Of a DNA stretch of 25,875 nt, positions 5,993-14,334 are shown one piece after another. How positions within the stretch are numbered: the stretch's first letter is position 1; the number at the start of each line of letters is the position of its first letter. The notes beneath the pieces were generated by a model. That model did no database searches. It saw only the letters and a program-made list of their open reading frames with translations, and was not told where the DNA came from. The DNA comes from CBDUMN01 sp965368335 (GTDB taxonomy: Bacteria; Pseudomonadota; Alphaproteobacteria; Rhodospirillales; JAPHRK01), in contig CBDUMN010000049.1 of NCBI GenBank assembly GCA_965368335.1, positions 1 through 25,875 on the forward strand, written 5' to 3'. The position numbers were made by a program, and so were the translations under genes.

Positions 5993-8116
5993 ATGAAGAT
6001 TGCCAAAAAACTACCTGTCGTGCTTATCGCATTGGCGGCCGTCACGGGCGTCATCCTTGGCGCAGTCGGTTATTTCAAATCATCAGGTGAAATCGTGGAC
6101 GGCGCCGAAACCAAGCTTGAGGCGCTTTTAGAGGCCCGGAAAACGGCTTTGGATGACTATCTGAAGACCGTTGCCAACGATGTGATCATCATGTCCGAAA
6201 ACGCCATGATCACCGAGGAAACCCTAACCTTCCAATACGCTCTCGAGTTTAAAAAGGGCGGGGCCGAAAAAATTCGGGAGCTTTACATCGAAAAGAACCC
6301 GGAACCCGAGGCCAAGGAAAAACTCGATAAAGCCGACGGATCGCGTTATTCGAAAGCGCATGAAAGGGTGCACCCCATCCTGCGTCGTTTCGCCGATATT
6401 CGTGGCTATTACGATGCCTTCCTGATCGATGCGACCGGGTTGGTTGTCTATTCCGTGTTCAAGGAAGACGATTTCGGCACCAACGTTTTGGACGGTCCCT
6501 ATAAAGACACCGATCTCAGTGTGCTCTATCAGAAAATTAAAGAGAACCCGACCAAAGGCGTCGCTGTGTTTTCCGACTTCAGGCCCTATGCGCCGAGCGC
6601 GGGCGCGCCAGCCAGCTTTATCGCGGCGGCCCTACTCGATGGGGAAGAGTTCCTTGGGGCCGTTGTCTTCCAGCTTTCGGATGCGCGGATCAATCATGTG
6701 ATGCAGCAAGCGACCGGACTTGGCGAAACCGGTGAAACTTATCTGGTGGGCAACGATCTTCTGATGCGCAGTGATTCGCGTTTCTCCAAGGAACCGACCC
6801 TTCTTAAGGTGAAAGTGGATTCCGCGGCAGCCAAGACTGTACTGAACGGCGAGACGGGGATGATGGAAGGTTTCGACTATCATGGCGAAGCCGTGCTAAC
6901 CGCTTTTGCGCCGCTTGATTTTCTCGGTGTGCGCTGGGGGGTGATGGCCGAGATCGATCAAGCGGAAGTCTTAGAGCCGCTGGCCAGTATGCGGAATTTT
7001 ATGATTGTCTCCTGTTTGGTCGTGATTGCCGTGGCTTCGGGCATTGGCATTGCCTTCGGGCGTAGTATCGCAGGACCCATCGCCCGCATGACCGACGCTA
7101 TGGGGCGCTTGGCCGGAGGAGATACTTCCGTCGAGGTCCCGGCGCAAAACCGCAGTGATGAAATTGGCGAGATGGCCGATGCGGTTCAGGTCTTTAAAGA
7201 CAGCGCCATTGAAATGAAGCAGTTGGAAGAAGAGAAGAAACGTAACGAAGTCAAAGCTGCGGAAGAGAAGAAGGCCATCATGGTCAAGATGGCCGATGAT
7301 TTCGAATCGAGCGTCGGAGGTGTGGTTCAGTCGGTGTCCTCCGCTTCGACCGAGATGCAGTCGTCGGCTGAAGCCATGGCGGGGACGGCCAGTGAGACAA
7401 ACAACCGGGCGACCATGGTCGCTGCGGCGTCTGAGCAGGCCTCGACCAATGTCCAGACGGTGGCGTCGGCGGCTGAGGAGCTTTCCAGCTCCATTACCGA
7501 GATTTCCCGGCAGGTAGCCGAGTCGACTCGAATCACCGCCACGGCGGTCGAGGAGGCCCAACGGACAAACGAAATGGTTCTTGGGCTGGCCAATGCTTCG
7601 CAAAAGATTGGTGAGGTGGTGCAGTTGATCACCGATATTGCCGAGCAGACCAACCTGCTGGCTCTCAACGCCACCATCGAGGCGGCTCGCGCAGGCGATG
7701 CGGGTAAGGGGTTTGCCGTGGTGGCTTCCGAGGTGAAGAACCTCGCCAACCAGACGGCCAAGGCGACCGAGGAAATCGCCGCCCAGATCGGCAACGTGCA
7801 GAACGCCACGGATGATTCGGTCAAAGCCATCGAAGGCATCAGCAACGTGATCGGGCAGGTCAATGAGATCGCGTCGGCGATTGCCGCCGCCGTCGAGCAG
7901 CAGGGAGCCGCAACCCAGGAGATCGCCCGCAACGTCGAGCAGGCTTCGGCGGGCACCCAGGAGGTTTCCTCCAACATCGGGTCGGTCACCCAGGCGGCAG
8001 GCGAAAGCGGTCAGGCCGCAGAGCAAATGCTCTCGGCGGCGAGGGAGCTTTCGGTGCAGGCTGAAACCCTTTCGAGTGAGGTTCAGGGCTTCCTCAATCA
8101 AATTCGCCAGGGTTGA
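5993..8116 (+). CDS. Methyl-accepting chemotaxis protein with Cache-type sensor domain
   Basis: 707 aa from ATG 5993, chosen because GGGGGCAGC precedes it and a typical Lys-flanked first membrane helix follows at once (residues ~7-26); an upstream in-frame ATG at 5855 adds a non-membrane leader. Residues ~27-333 form a large periplasmic sensor with the PAS-like core YYDAFLIDATGLVVYSVF, consistent with a Cache domain. TM2 is ~334-354, HAMP ~355-410, then a coiled signalling domain whose tip is EQTNLLALNATIEAARAG (from E551). The protein ends QGFLNQIRQG with no xWxxF tether, unlike the MCP at the window start. It would sense a small extracellular ligand and modulate CheA. A strong terminator follows 27 nt after the stop. 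Confidence 0.95.
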   Translation: MKIAKKLPVVLIALAAVTGVILGAVGYFKSSGEIVDGAETKLEALLEARKTALDDYLKTVANDVIIMSENAMITEETLTFQYALEFKKGGAEKIRELYIEKNPEPEAKEKLDKADGSRYSKAHERVHPILRRFADIRGYYDAFLIDATGLVVYSVFKEDDFGTNVLDGPYKDTDLSVLYQKIKENPTKGVAVFSDFRPYAPSAGAPASFIAAALLDGEEFLGAVVFQLSDARINHVMQQATGLGETGETYLVGNDLLMRSDSRFSKEPTLLKVKVDSAAAKTVLNGETGMMEGFDYHGEAVLTAFAPLDFLGVRWGVMAEIDQAEVLEPLASMRNFMIVSCLVVIAVASGIGIAFGRSIAGPIARMTDAMGRLAGGDTSVEVPAQNRSDEIGEMADAVQVFKDSAIEMKQLEEEKKRNEVKAAEEKKAIMVKMADDFESSVGGVVQSVSSASTEMQSSAEAMAGTASETNNRATMVAAASEQASTNVQTVASAAEELSSSITEISRQVAESTRITATAVEEAQRTNEMVLGLANASQKIGEVVQLITDIAEQTNLLALNATIEAARAGDAGKGFAVVASEVKNLANQTAKATEEIAAQIGNVQNATDDSVKAIEGISNVIGQVNEIASAIAAAVEQQGAATQEIARNVEQASAGTQEVSSNIGSVTQAAGESGQAAEQMLSAARELSVQAETLSSEVQGFLNQIRQG

Positions 8117-8143
8117 CGAAGGGGCGCAGATATAAAATAGGCA

Positions 8144-8186
8144 AATGGGGGCTGGATATGACTTCCAGCCCCCATTGTTGTTCTTT
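8144..8186 (+). terminator. Strong intrinsic terminator after the MCP gene
   Basis: AATGGGGGCTGGA (8144-8156) pairs perfectly with TCCAGCCCCCATT (8164-8176) across a 7-nt loop, then a T-rich tail GTTGTTCTTT. The 13-bp stem immediately follows the MCP stop and abuts the left end of the fold-back element. Confidence 0.88.
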
Positions 8187-8454
8187 AAGGTCAGGACTCA
8201 TTAACCTGATGCAATTCTGTTCATTCTATTTAGTCGAGGGCAAGGAGAGAGGTCGCAGGAAGGGTCATTCCCTTTCAAGACCTTTCGACGCTGATCCTCG
8301 GTTAAATAGAATGAACCCTTCGGGCACTCCGCACCTTTGCGCCGGGAGGGTGTCGCCAACCCTTGAAAACCAGGCAGGTTTCCTGCGGCTTGGCTCCTTC
8401 CCCGGCACAAAGGTGCGGACGCAGAATGGATCGGATTAATGGGTCCTGACCCTA
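8186..8454. repeat. MITE-like fold-back element 1 (three-stem inverted-repeat element)
   Basis: The outer imperfect inverted repeats begin TAAGGTCAGGACTCATTAA (8186-8204) and end TTAATGGGTCCTGACCCTA (8436-8454); similarity continues inward to ~8219 and ~8421. Inside are two further hairpins. Arm A is 8220-8239/8296-8315 (TTCATTCTATTTA versus TAAATAGAATGAA). Arm B is 8329-8350/8396-8418 (CCGCACCTTTG versus CAAAGGTGCGG). Each has smaller complementary segments near its tip. TA flanks both ends, as for elements moved by IS630/Tc1-mariner-type transposases. No protein is encoded. The element fills the gap between the convergent MCP and apt genes. Its structure is seen directly; mobility is inferred. 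Confidence 0.75.
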
Positions 8455-8468
8455 GGGTCCTGACCCTA
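8441..8468. repeat. Tandem 14-bp repeat at the right end of element 1
   Basis: GGGTCCTGACCCTA occurs twice in direct succession (8441-8454 and 8455-8468). The first copy is the terminal segment of element 1. The second, with flanks, is a nearly perfect palindrome (CTAGGGTC-CT-GACCCTAG, 8452-8469). It ends 2 nt before the apt stop codon and may be a terminal duplication or a footprint of an earlier insertion. Confidence 0.7.
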
Positions 8469-8470
8469 GA

Positions 8471-8986
8471 TTAGTCGTCGTAGGCGACGAGGCTGCTGAA
8501 GGGAACGTCCAGCTTTTCCCGGCCTTTTAAGAAACTTAGCTCGATTAAGCAGGCTGCCGCGACAACGTTACCGCCCACTTTGCGGATCAGCTCGTTGGAA
8601 GCCGCCAGGGTCCCGCCGGTCGCCAGAAGATCGTCGAGCACCACGACCCGCTGACCCTTTTCGATGGCGTCTTTCTGAATTTCGACCACATCGGAGCCGT
8701 ATTCCAGATCGTATTCGTGCTTGATGGTTTCGCCCGGAAGCTTGCCTTGCTTGCGTACCATAACGAAGCCACAGCCGAGCTTAAGCGCCAAGGGAGCGGC
8801 CATCAGAAAGCCACGCGATTCGATGCCGACGAGAATTTCCGGCTGATACTTGATCAGCTCGCGGGCCATACGACCCATGGCGACCTGCCAGGCGTCCGGA
8901 TGGGCCAATAGGGTTGAAATGTCATAAAAAAGAATGCCCGGCTTGGGAAAGTCGGGAATACCGCGAATATGGTCTTTGATGTCCAT
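8471..8986 (-). CDS. apt: Adenine phosphoribosyltransferase
   Basis: 171 aa. MDIKDHIRGIPDFPKPGILFYDIS at the start and RVVVLDDLLATGGTLAA (the PRPP-binding loop) are diagnostic of Apt. It converts adenine plus PRPP to AMP in purine salvage and is cytoplasmic. The start at 8986 matches family length and has AAGGACGG upstream; a longer frame from 9013 adds nine unlikely residues. It is transcribed away from the TAXI-TRAP operon (divergent, 238 nt between starts). Its 3' end abuts a repeat element whose tandem 14-bp unit begins within 2 nt of the stop. Confidence 0.95.
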   Translation of the reverse strand: MDIKDHIRGIPDFPKPGILFYDISTLLAHPDAWQVAMGRMARELIKYQPEILVGIESRGFLMAAPLALKLGCGFVMVRKQGKLPGETIKHEYDLEYGSDVVEIQKDAIEKGQRVVVLDDLLATGGTLAASNELIRKVGGNVVAAACLIELSFLKGREKLDVPFSSLVAYDD

Positions 8987-9224
8987 GCCACCGTCCTTGA
9001 ATGAGGCCCCCAAAAATGAAACGGCATCCTATCGCCCACCTTCATTTTAGGCAATTGTCTCTGTGGCCGTCCCTTCGCGGTTGGCGCAAGCCTGCTTGCC
9101 TCTTAACCTTTCAATGGTTAGGCTGAAAGTTAAGAATCAATCAGAAGAAGCTGGATCAATACGCTCCAGACGCAATCGCTGAATTTGGCAGTTAACAGAA
9201 GAACACAGGCAAGGAGCTTCCAAG

Positions 9225-10220
9225 GTGTCTATTCGTAAACTGATCATTCCTTCCATTATAGGCGTTGGACTGGCCGTGGCCGGTCTGGCAACGGTGAGCG
9301 GCCCGGCAAAGGCCGACCAACAGTTTATCACCATCGGTACAGGTGGAGTGACGGGGGTCTACTATCCAACCGGCGGGGCCATCTGCCGTTTGGTCAATAA
9401 AGGCCGTAAGGAGCATGGAGTTCGTTGCTCGGTCGAAAGCACCGGCGGATCGATTTACAATATCAACACCATTCGCGCCGGAGAATTGGATATGGGAGTG
9501 GCCCAGTCCGACTGGCAGTTCCATGCCTATAACGGCACGGGCAAGGAAAGCTTTGAAAAGGCCGGTCCGTTTAAGGAACTGCGAGCGGTGTTTTCGGTTC
9601 ATCCGGAACCCTTCACGGTCGTGGCGCGCAAAGATTCCGGCATCAGGAAAGTCGCCGACCTTAAGGGCAAACGGGTCAACGTGGGCAACCCGGGTTCCGG
9701 TCAGCGCGGCACCATGGAAGTCTTGATGAAGGCGATGGGTTGGACCATGGACGATTTCGCGCTGGCTTCAGAGTTGAAGTCGGCCGAGCAGTCCAAGGCG
9801 CTGTGCGACAACAAGATCGACGCCATGGTCTTTACCGTCGGGCACCCGAGCGGTTCGATTAAGGAGGCCACGACTTCTTGTGATTCCGTCATTGTCGAAG
9901 TCAGCGGCCCGGCTGTCGATAAGCTGGTTATGGACAACAGCTACTACCGCATCGCCACCATTCCCGGCGGTATGTATCGCGGCAATCCGGACGATGTGAA
10001 AACCTTCGGGGTCGGTGCGACGTTCGTTTCCTCGACCAATGCGTCGGCCAAGGTCGTCTATCAGGTCGTCAAATCGGTCTTTGAAAATTTTGACGACTTT
10101 AGAAAGCTGCACCCGGCATTTGGTGTGCTGAAAAAAGAAGAAATGGTCAAGGACGGCCTATCCGCACCGCTGCATGATGGCGCGGCTCAATATTATAAAG
10201 AAGCCGGACTGATCAAATAG
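9225..10220 (+). CDS. TAXI-family TRAP transporter solute-binding protein
   Basis: 331 aa from GTG 9225, with AAGGAG eight nt upstream. A Sec signal peptide (residues 1-30, cleavage after GPAKA) precedes the mature sequence, whose ITIGTGGVTGVYYPTGGAICRLVN is the TAXI signature. Later VNVGNPGSGQRGTMEVL and MVFTVGHPSGSIKEA also match the family. The mature protein is periplasmic, captures a carboxylate-type ligand such as glutamate or related acids in known TAXI systems, and delivers it to the membrane subunits. The fused permease follows after a hairpin. The exact ligand cannot be read from sequence. Confidence 0.93.
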   Translation: MSIRKLIIPSIIGVGLAVAGLATVSGPAKADQQFITIGTGGVTGVYYPTGGAICRLVNKGRKEHGVRCSVESTGGSIYNINTIRAGELDMGVAQSDWQFHAYNGTGKESFEKAGPFKELRAVFSVHPEPFTVVARKDSGIRKVADLKGKRVNVGNPGSGQRGTMEVLMKAMGWTMDDFALASELKSAEQSKALCDNKIDAMVFTVGHPSGSIKEATTSCDSVIVEVSGPAVDKLVMDNSYYRIATIPGGMYRGNPDDVKTFGVGATFVSSTNASAKVVYQVVKSVFENFDDFRKLHPAFGVLKKEEMVKDGLSAPLHDGAAQYYKEAGLIK

Positions 10221-10233
10221 GCCCAAGCGATTT

Positions 10234-10267
10234 GGGAGAGGGCGAAACGCTCTCTCCCATTTCTTTT
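10234..10267 (+). terminator. Hairpin between TRAP binding protein and permease (attenuator-like)
   Basis: GGGAGAGGGCG (10234-10244) pairs with CGCTCTCTCCC (10248-10258), 11 bp with one G-T pair and an AAA loop, followed by ATTTCTTTT. It starts 13 nt after the binding-protein stop and 51 nt before the permease ATG. This fits partial termination giving more binding protein than permease. Confidence 0.7.
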
Positions 10268-10284
10268 GAGCAGGTGACATCCGG

Positions 10285-12861
10285 ATGGTGGAAGGAAACG
10301 CTCCTAAGGCGGCGCAGACCCATCAGGCCAAGGAGATGGTGGCCGAGGCCGATACCGGTGCGCGCCATCCGGCCAATCCGGCTCTGGCTAAATTTCTCGT
10401 CCTGACCGCGCTGACCTGGTCGATCTTTCAGGTCTATGTTTCCTCGCCTCTGGTCCTGGAATTCACGCCCTGGATGAACGAGGACGTGGTTAAACGGTTC
10501 CACCTGACCTTTTCCATCTTTCTCGCTTATTTAAGTTTTCCCGCTTTCGCCAAGTCGCCGCGTCGTCGTATCCCCGTTGAGGATTGGATCATGGCCTGTG
10601 TGGCGGCGGCCAGTTGTCTTTATTTAATTGTGTTAAAAGACGAACTGGCCCAACGGCCGGGCGACCCGACGATGCTGGATGTCGCCGTCGGTGTGGTTGG
10701 GGTGCTGCTTCTCCTTGAGGCGACCCGCCGCTCTCTCGGGCCGCCGCTTATGGTGGTTGCGGGTGTTTTCCTCATCTATACCTTCGCCGGGGCCTATATG
10801 CCCGATGTGATCGCCCATAAAGGCGCTTCGCTCAATAAAGGGGCGTCGCATTACTGGCTGACGACTGAGGGGGTATTCGGCGTCGCCATCGGCGTTTCGG
10901 CCACCATGGTTTTCTTGTTCGTTCTGTTTGGCTCGCTGCTTGAGCAGGCCGGGGCGGGGAACTACTTTATTCGGGTCGCCTTCGCCCTGATGGGGCACTT
11001 CAGGGGCGGGCCCGCCAAGGCGGCCGTCGTCTCCTCGGCGATGACCGGAATGATTTCGGGATCCTCCATCGCCAATGTGGTGACCACTGGGACCTTCACT
11101 ATTCCGCTGATGAAGAGGGTTGGCTTTCCTGCCGAAAAAGCCGGGGCCGTCGAAGTGGCGTCCTCGACCAACGGGCAACTGACGCCGCCGATTATGGGGG
11201 CAGCCGCCTTCTTGATGGTCGAATATGTGGGCATTTCGTATGTGGAGGTGATCAAGCATGCCTTCCTGCCCGCCGTGATCTCTTACATCGCGCTGGTCTA
11301 TATCGTTCATTTGGAGGCGATGAAGGCCGATCTTAAGGGACTCCCACGCGTTCATAAAATGGGGGCGAAAGCCAAACTTCTCGGCGTCTTAAGCGTGGTG
11401 ATCCTATTGGGGGCTTTGACCTTCGTACTGCCGCCGGTGGTCGAGGCTATCAAAAGCGTTGCGGGGGATGCTACCGGCTGGGCCATGGCCGTTCTGCTGT
11501 TTGTCGCTTATCTCGGTTTGTTGGCCTATGCCTCGAAAGTGCCCGATCTGCCGACAGACCATGAAGTGCGCGAACTTCCGCCGGTCGGTCCGACGGTTCG
11601 GGCCGGATTGCACTACCTTTTGCCCGTAGTGGTCCTTGTCTGGTTGCTTACGGTGGAACGTCTCTCACCGGGCACCGCGGCTTTTTGGGCGACCATGTTC
11701 ATGGTCTTCATCATCCTCACCCAAAAGCCGCTGATGGCGTTGCTTCGGGGGCAGACCAAAGAAGAGATGGAGAAGATAACCGTTGGGCTGCACGATCTGA
11801 TGGACGGCATGGTCGCCGGGGGTCAGAACATGATCGGCATCGGCGTGGCGACCGCAGCGGCCGGGATCATCGTCGGCACGGTGACGCTGACCGGTATCGG
11901 GCAGGTGATGGTCGAGTTCGTCGAGTTCATTTCAGGCGGCAACCTGCTTTTGATCCTTTTGTTTACCGCTCTAATCAGTCTGATTCTCGGTATGGGCCTG
12001 CCGACCACGGCCAACTACATCGTCGTTTCGAGCCTGATGGCGCCGGTTATCGTGACGCTTGGGGCGCAGGCCGGTTTGGTGGTGCCCTTGGTGGCGGCCC
12101 ATATGTTCGTTTTTTATTTTGGAATATTAGCCGACGATACGCCTCCGGTAGGGCTGGCCGCCTTCGCCGCTGCGGCGATTTCGCGGGGGGACCCGATTCG
12201 CACCGGTATTCAGGGGTTTACCTACGATATCCGAACGGCGATATTACCGTTTCTGTTTATCTTCAATACCGAACTTCTGATGATCGGGATCGAGGGGCCG
12301 GTTCATTTTGTGCTGACCGTTCTGGCGGCGATTACGGCAATGCTTGTTTTCGCCGCGGCGACACAAGGCTATTTTTTGGCGAAAAGCCGCATCTGGGAAA
12401 CCCTGGCCCTGTTGTTGATCGCCTTTACTCTTTTCCGGCCCGGCTACTGGATGGATATGATTATCCCGCCAACGGAAGAGCGCCATCCCTCTGAGTTGAT
12501 CGCTCTTGCCGAAGCCGCCCCCCAAGACGGAAAGCTAACGATTCAGGCGAGCGGCATGACGTTGGAAGGCGAGGAGAAAACCCGCATTATCCCCATATCC
12601 TTGGGCGATAAAGCGGAGGGAGTCGAGCGGCTTAGAGATTTCGGTCTAGAGTTGCGTGACGAAGATGGTCGGCTAGTGGTCGATCATGTCGGTTTTGACA
12701 GCCTGGCTCAGAAAGCAGGCTTGGATTTCGATTGGGTCATTGAAAATGTGCAGATTGAGGCGGATCGTCCGCCAAAACAGCTATTTTATCTGCCCGCAAT
12801 TCTCTTGTTGGTTGGCATTATCGCTCTACAACGCCGCCGCCGAATGTACAACCCATCGTGA
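10285..12861 (+). CDS. TRAP transporter fused small/large permease (TAXI type)
   Basis: 858 aa. The N-terminal part (to ~residue 170) corresponds to the four-TM DctQ-like subunit. The middle (~190-690) is the multi-TM DctM-like subunit, with conserved stretches SGSSIANVVTTGTFTIPLMKR, SSTNGQLTPPIMGAAAFLM, LGMGLPTTANYIVVSS and ADDTPPVGLAAFAAAAI. These loops are hallmarks of TRAP elevator transporters driven by sodium or proton gradients. The C-terminal ~150 residues form a soluble segment with a PDZ-like look (DHVGFDSLAQKAGLDFDW), as in the DUF3394 tail of TAXI permeases, then a last TM helix and RRRRM. It acts in the inner membrane with the binding protein encoded just upstream. Confidence 0.94.
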   Translation: MVEGNAPKAAQTHQAKEMVAEADTGARHPANPALAKFLVLTALTWSIFQVYVSSPLVLEFTPWMNEDVVKRFHLTFSIFLAYLSFPAFAKSPRRRIPVEDWIMACVAAASCLYLIVLKDELAQRPGDPTMLDVAVGVVGVLLLLEATRRSLGPPLMVVAGVFLIYTFAGAYMPDVIAHKGASLNKGASHYWLTTEGVFGVAIGVSATMVFLFVLFGSLLEQAGAGNYFIRVAFALMGHFRGGPAKAAVVSSAMTGMISGSSIANVVTTGTFTIPLMKRVGFPAEKAGAVEVASSTNGQLTPPIMGAAAFLMVEYVGISYVEVIKHAFLPAVISYIALVYIVHLEAMKADLKGLPRVHKMGAKAKLLGVLSVVILLGALTFVLPPVVEAIKSVAGDATGWAMAVLLFVAYLGLLAYASKVPDLPTDHEVRELPPVGPTVRAGLHYLLPVVVLVWLLTVERLSPGTAAFWATMFMVFIILTQKPLMALLRGQTKEEMEKITVGLHDLMDGMVAGGQNMIGIGVATAAAGIIVGTVTLTGIGQVMVEFVEFISGGNLLLILLFTALISLILGMGLPTTANYIVVSSLMAPVIVTLGAQAGLVVPLVAAHMFVFYFGILADDTPPVGLAAFAAAAISRGDPIRTGIQGFTYDIRTAILPFLFIFNTELLMIGIEGPVHFVLTVLAAITAMLVFAAATQGYFLAKSRIWETLALLLIAFTLFRPGYWMDMIIPPTEERHPSELIALAEAAPQDGKLTIQASGMTLEGEEKTRIIPISLGDKAEGVERLRDFGLELRDEDGRLVVDHVGFDSLAQKAGLDFDWVIENVQIEADRPPKQLFYLPAILLLVGIIALQRRRRMYNPS

Positions 12862-12933
12862 TATTTGTCATTGCGGTAGATGGTGTTGATGGGGAAAACT
12901 GTTGAGAACCAATCGTTTTTCGGGAAAGAACCC

Positions 12934-14058
12934 ATGACGCCATCTGATCTGACAACCAAAGACGTTGAAGCTCTGCTCCACAATCCGTCGGCAGATAAAC
13001 GGGCTGAAACGGCGGCAAAGCTGGCAGGGAAGTTGAAGACGGGGCAGCTCAGCCAGTCCGAGCGCGACATAGCTTCCGATATTTTCCGTATCATGGTCAA
13101 AGACGCCGAAGTGCGGGTGCGCAAGGCCCTGGCGGACAACGTCAAGGACAACCCCGACCTGCCGCATGACGTGGCCCGCGCCCTGGCCGACGATGTTGAA
13201 ACGGTCGCGCTTCCCATTCTCAACTTTTCTCAAGTGCTGACCGATGATGACCTGATTGAAATCATCCAAAGCCAGGGAGAGGAGAAGCTGGAGGCGATCG
13301 CCAAACGCGAAACCGTTCATGGGGCCGTTTCGGAAGCGCTGGTCGATAAGGGAAGTGAAAAAGTTGTCGAGACCCTGGTCTCCAATGCCGGGGCGGAAAT
13401 CGATGAAGATGATTTTCTGAAGGTTGTCGATAAGTTCGGTGGCAGAGAGGGCATCCAGAAGGCCATGGTCGACCGGGCGGTCCTGCCGGTGACGGTTTCG
13501 GAGAAACTGGTGGCGCTGGTTTCGGAAAATCTTAAACAGACCTTGGTTGAGCGACATGAGCTGTCTGCCGACAAGGCGACGGATTTGGTGTTAAGCAGCC
13601 GTGAGCGGGCGACCATCGGCCTGTCGGCGGATTCCAGTGAAGACGATGTGGAAAAACTGGTCCATCAGCTCAATAAGAATGGGCGGCTGACGTCGTCCAT
13701 TTGTTTGCGGGCGCTCTGCATGGGCGATCTGGTTTTCTTTGAAGCCGCCCTTTCCGAGCTGATCAAACTACCGCTGGTCAATGCCCGTGAACTGATCCAT
13801 GACGGTGGACAACTGGGACTGCAGGCGATTTACAAGAAGGCTGGCCTACCGGAGAAATATTATCCGGCCGCCCGTGCGGCGGTGGATGTGGCGCGTGAAA
13901 CCGGCTACGACGGCGAGGCCAACGACCGGGAGCGCTATTCGCGCCGGGTATTGGAGCGTGTGCTCACTCAGTATGACGATTTGGGCGTTGAACTTGCCGA
14001 TGAAGATCTCGCCTATCTGCTTGAAAAGCTCGATCACCTGCCTGGAGATATCGTTTAA
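12934..14058 (+). CDS. DUF2336 domain protein
   Basis: 374 aa from Met at 12934 (MTPSDLTTKDVEALLHNPSADKR), which matches my recollection of alphaproteobacterial relatives. The frame opens at ATG 12880, and that longer form (392 aa) cannot be excluded. The protein is soluble, acidic and almost wholly helical, with HEAT-like repeated helices. The segment RIMVKDAEVRVRKALADNVKDNPDLPHDVARALADD...VALPIL is characteristic of DUF2336. Its function is not established; helical-repeat proteins usually mediate protein contacts. It follows the TRAP permease by 72 nt on the same strand, so read-through is possible. Its stop is 8 nt before fold-back element 2. Confidence 0.85.
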   Translation: MTPSDLTTKDVEALLHNPSADKRAETAAKLAGKLKTGQLSQSERDIASDIFRIMVKDAEVRVRKALADNVKDNPDLPHDVARALADDVETVALPILNFSQVLTDDDLIEIIQSQGEEKLEAIAKRETVHGAVSEALVDKGSEKVVETLVSNAGAEIDEDDFLKVVDKFGGREGIQKAMVDRAVLPVTVSEKLVALVSENLKQTLVERHELSADKATDLVLSSRERATIGLSADSSEDDVEKLVHQLNKNGRLTSSICLRALCMGDLVFFEAALSELIKLPLVNARELIHDGGQLGLQAIYKKAGLPEKYYPAARAAVDVARETGYDGEANDRERYSRRVLERVLTQYDDLGVELADEDLAYLLEKLDHLPGDIV

Positions 14059-14065
14059 ATCCGCT

Positions 14066-14334
14066 CTAGTCCCCTGGAATTGAAATAGATGGCATTAATG
14101 ATTGTTTTTCCCGTCGTTCCACAAGGAGGAGGCGCGTAGGCGATGCGGTGTCATCGGCAAGCGTTTTCGACGTGGTGGAACGATGGGAAAAACAACCGTT
14201 CGGCTGTCTTGAAGAATCACTGGACAGCGTTAAGGTACGCTTATGATGCGCCAGCATCACCGCGCGAACCTTTCCTTGCCAGTGCTTCTTCAAGACAGTC
14301 ATTAATGCCATCTATTTCAATTCCAGGGGACTAG
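14066..14334. repeat. MITE-like fold-back element 2 with perfect 36-bp terminal inverted repeats
   Basis: The left end (14066-14101, CTAGTCCCCTGGAATTGAAA...) and right end (14299-14334, ...TTTCAATTCCAGGGGACTAG) are exact reverse complements over 36 bp. Inside are two long hairpins. Arm A is 14102-14122/14175-14195, 21 bp with one mismatch. Arm B is 14204-14223/14279-14298, 20 bp with one mismatch, tipped by TGATGC-GCCA-GCATCA (14244-14259). CTAG at both edges could be a 4-bp target duplication as in IS5-type elements, or a TA duplication as in IS630-type. No transposase is encoded. It lies between the convergent DUF2336 and DctP-like genes and supplies the latter's stop codon (TAG, 14333-14331). 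Confidence 0.88.

Noticed and set aside
6971..8101. 376-codon open frame on the minus strand opposite the MCP
   Set aside because: It is the antisense shadow of the MCP signalling domain. Its His/Gly/Leu/Arg-rich translation has no domain, and the plus-strand protein is certain.
10633..11355. 240-codon minus-strand frame inside the TRAP permease gene
   Set aside because: Antisense to conserved transporter motifs; composition (His, Arg, Gly, Asn) is typical of a shadow frame.
14143..14334. 63-codon frame inside element 2 with an AAGGAGG upstream
   Set aside because: It and a minus-strand frame (14066-14311) end in the same peptide because both read out through the identical terminal repeats. 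The internal sequence is explained by hairpins, not coding.
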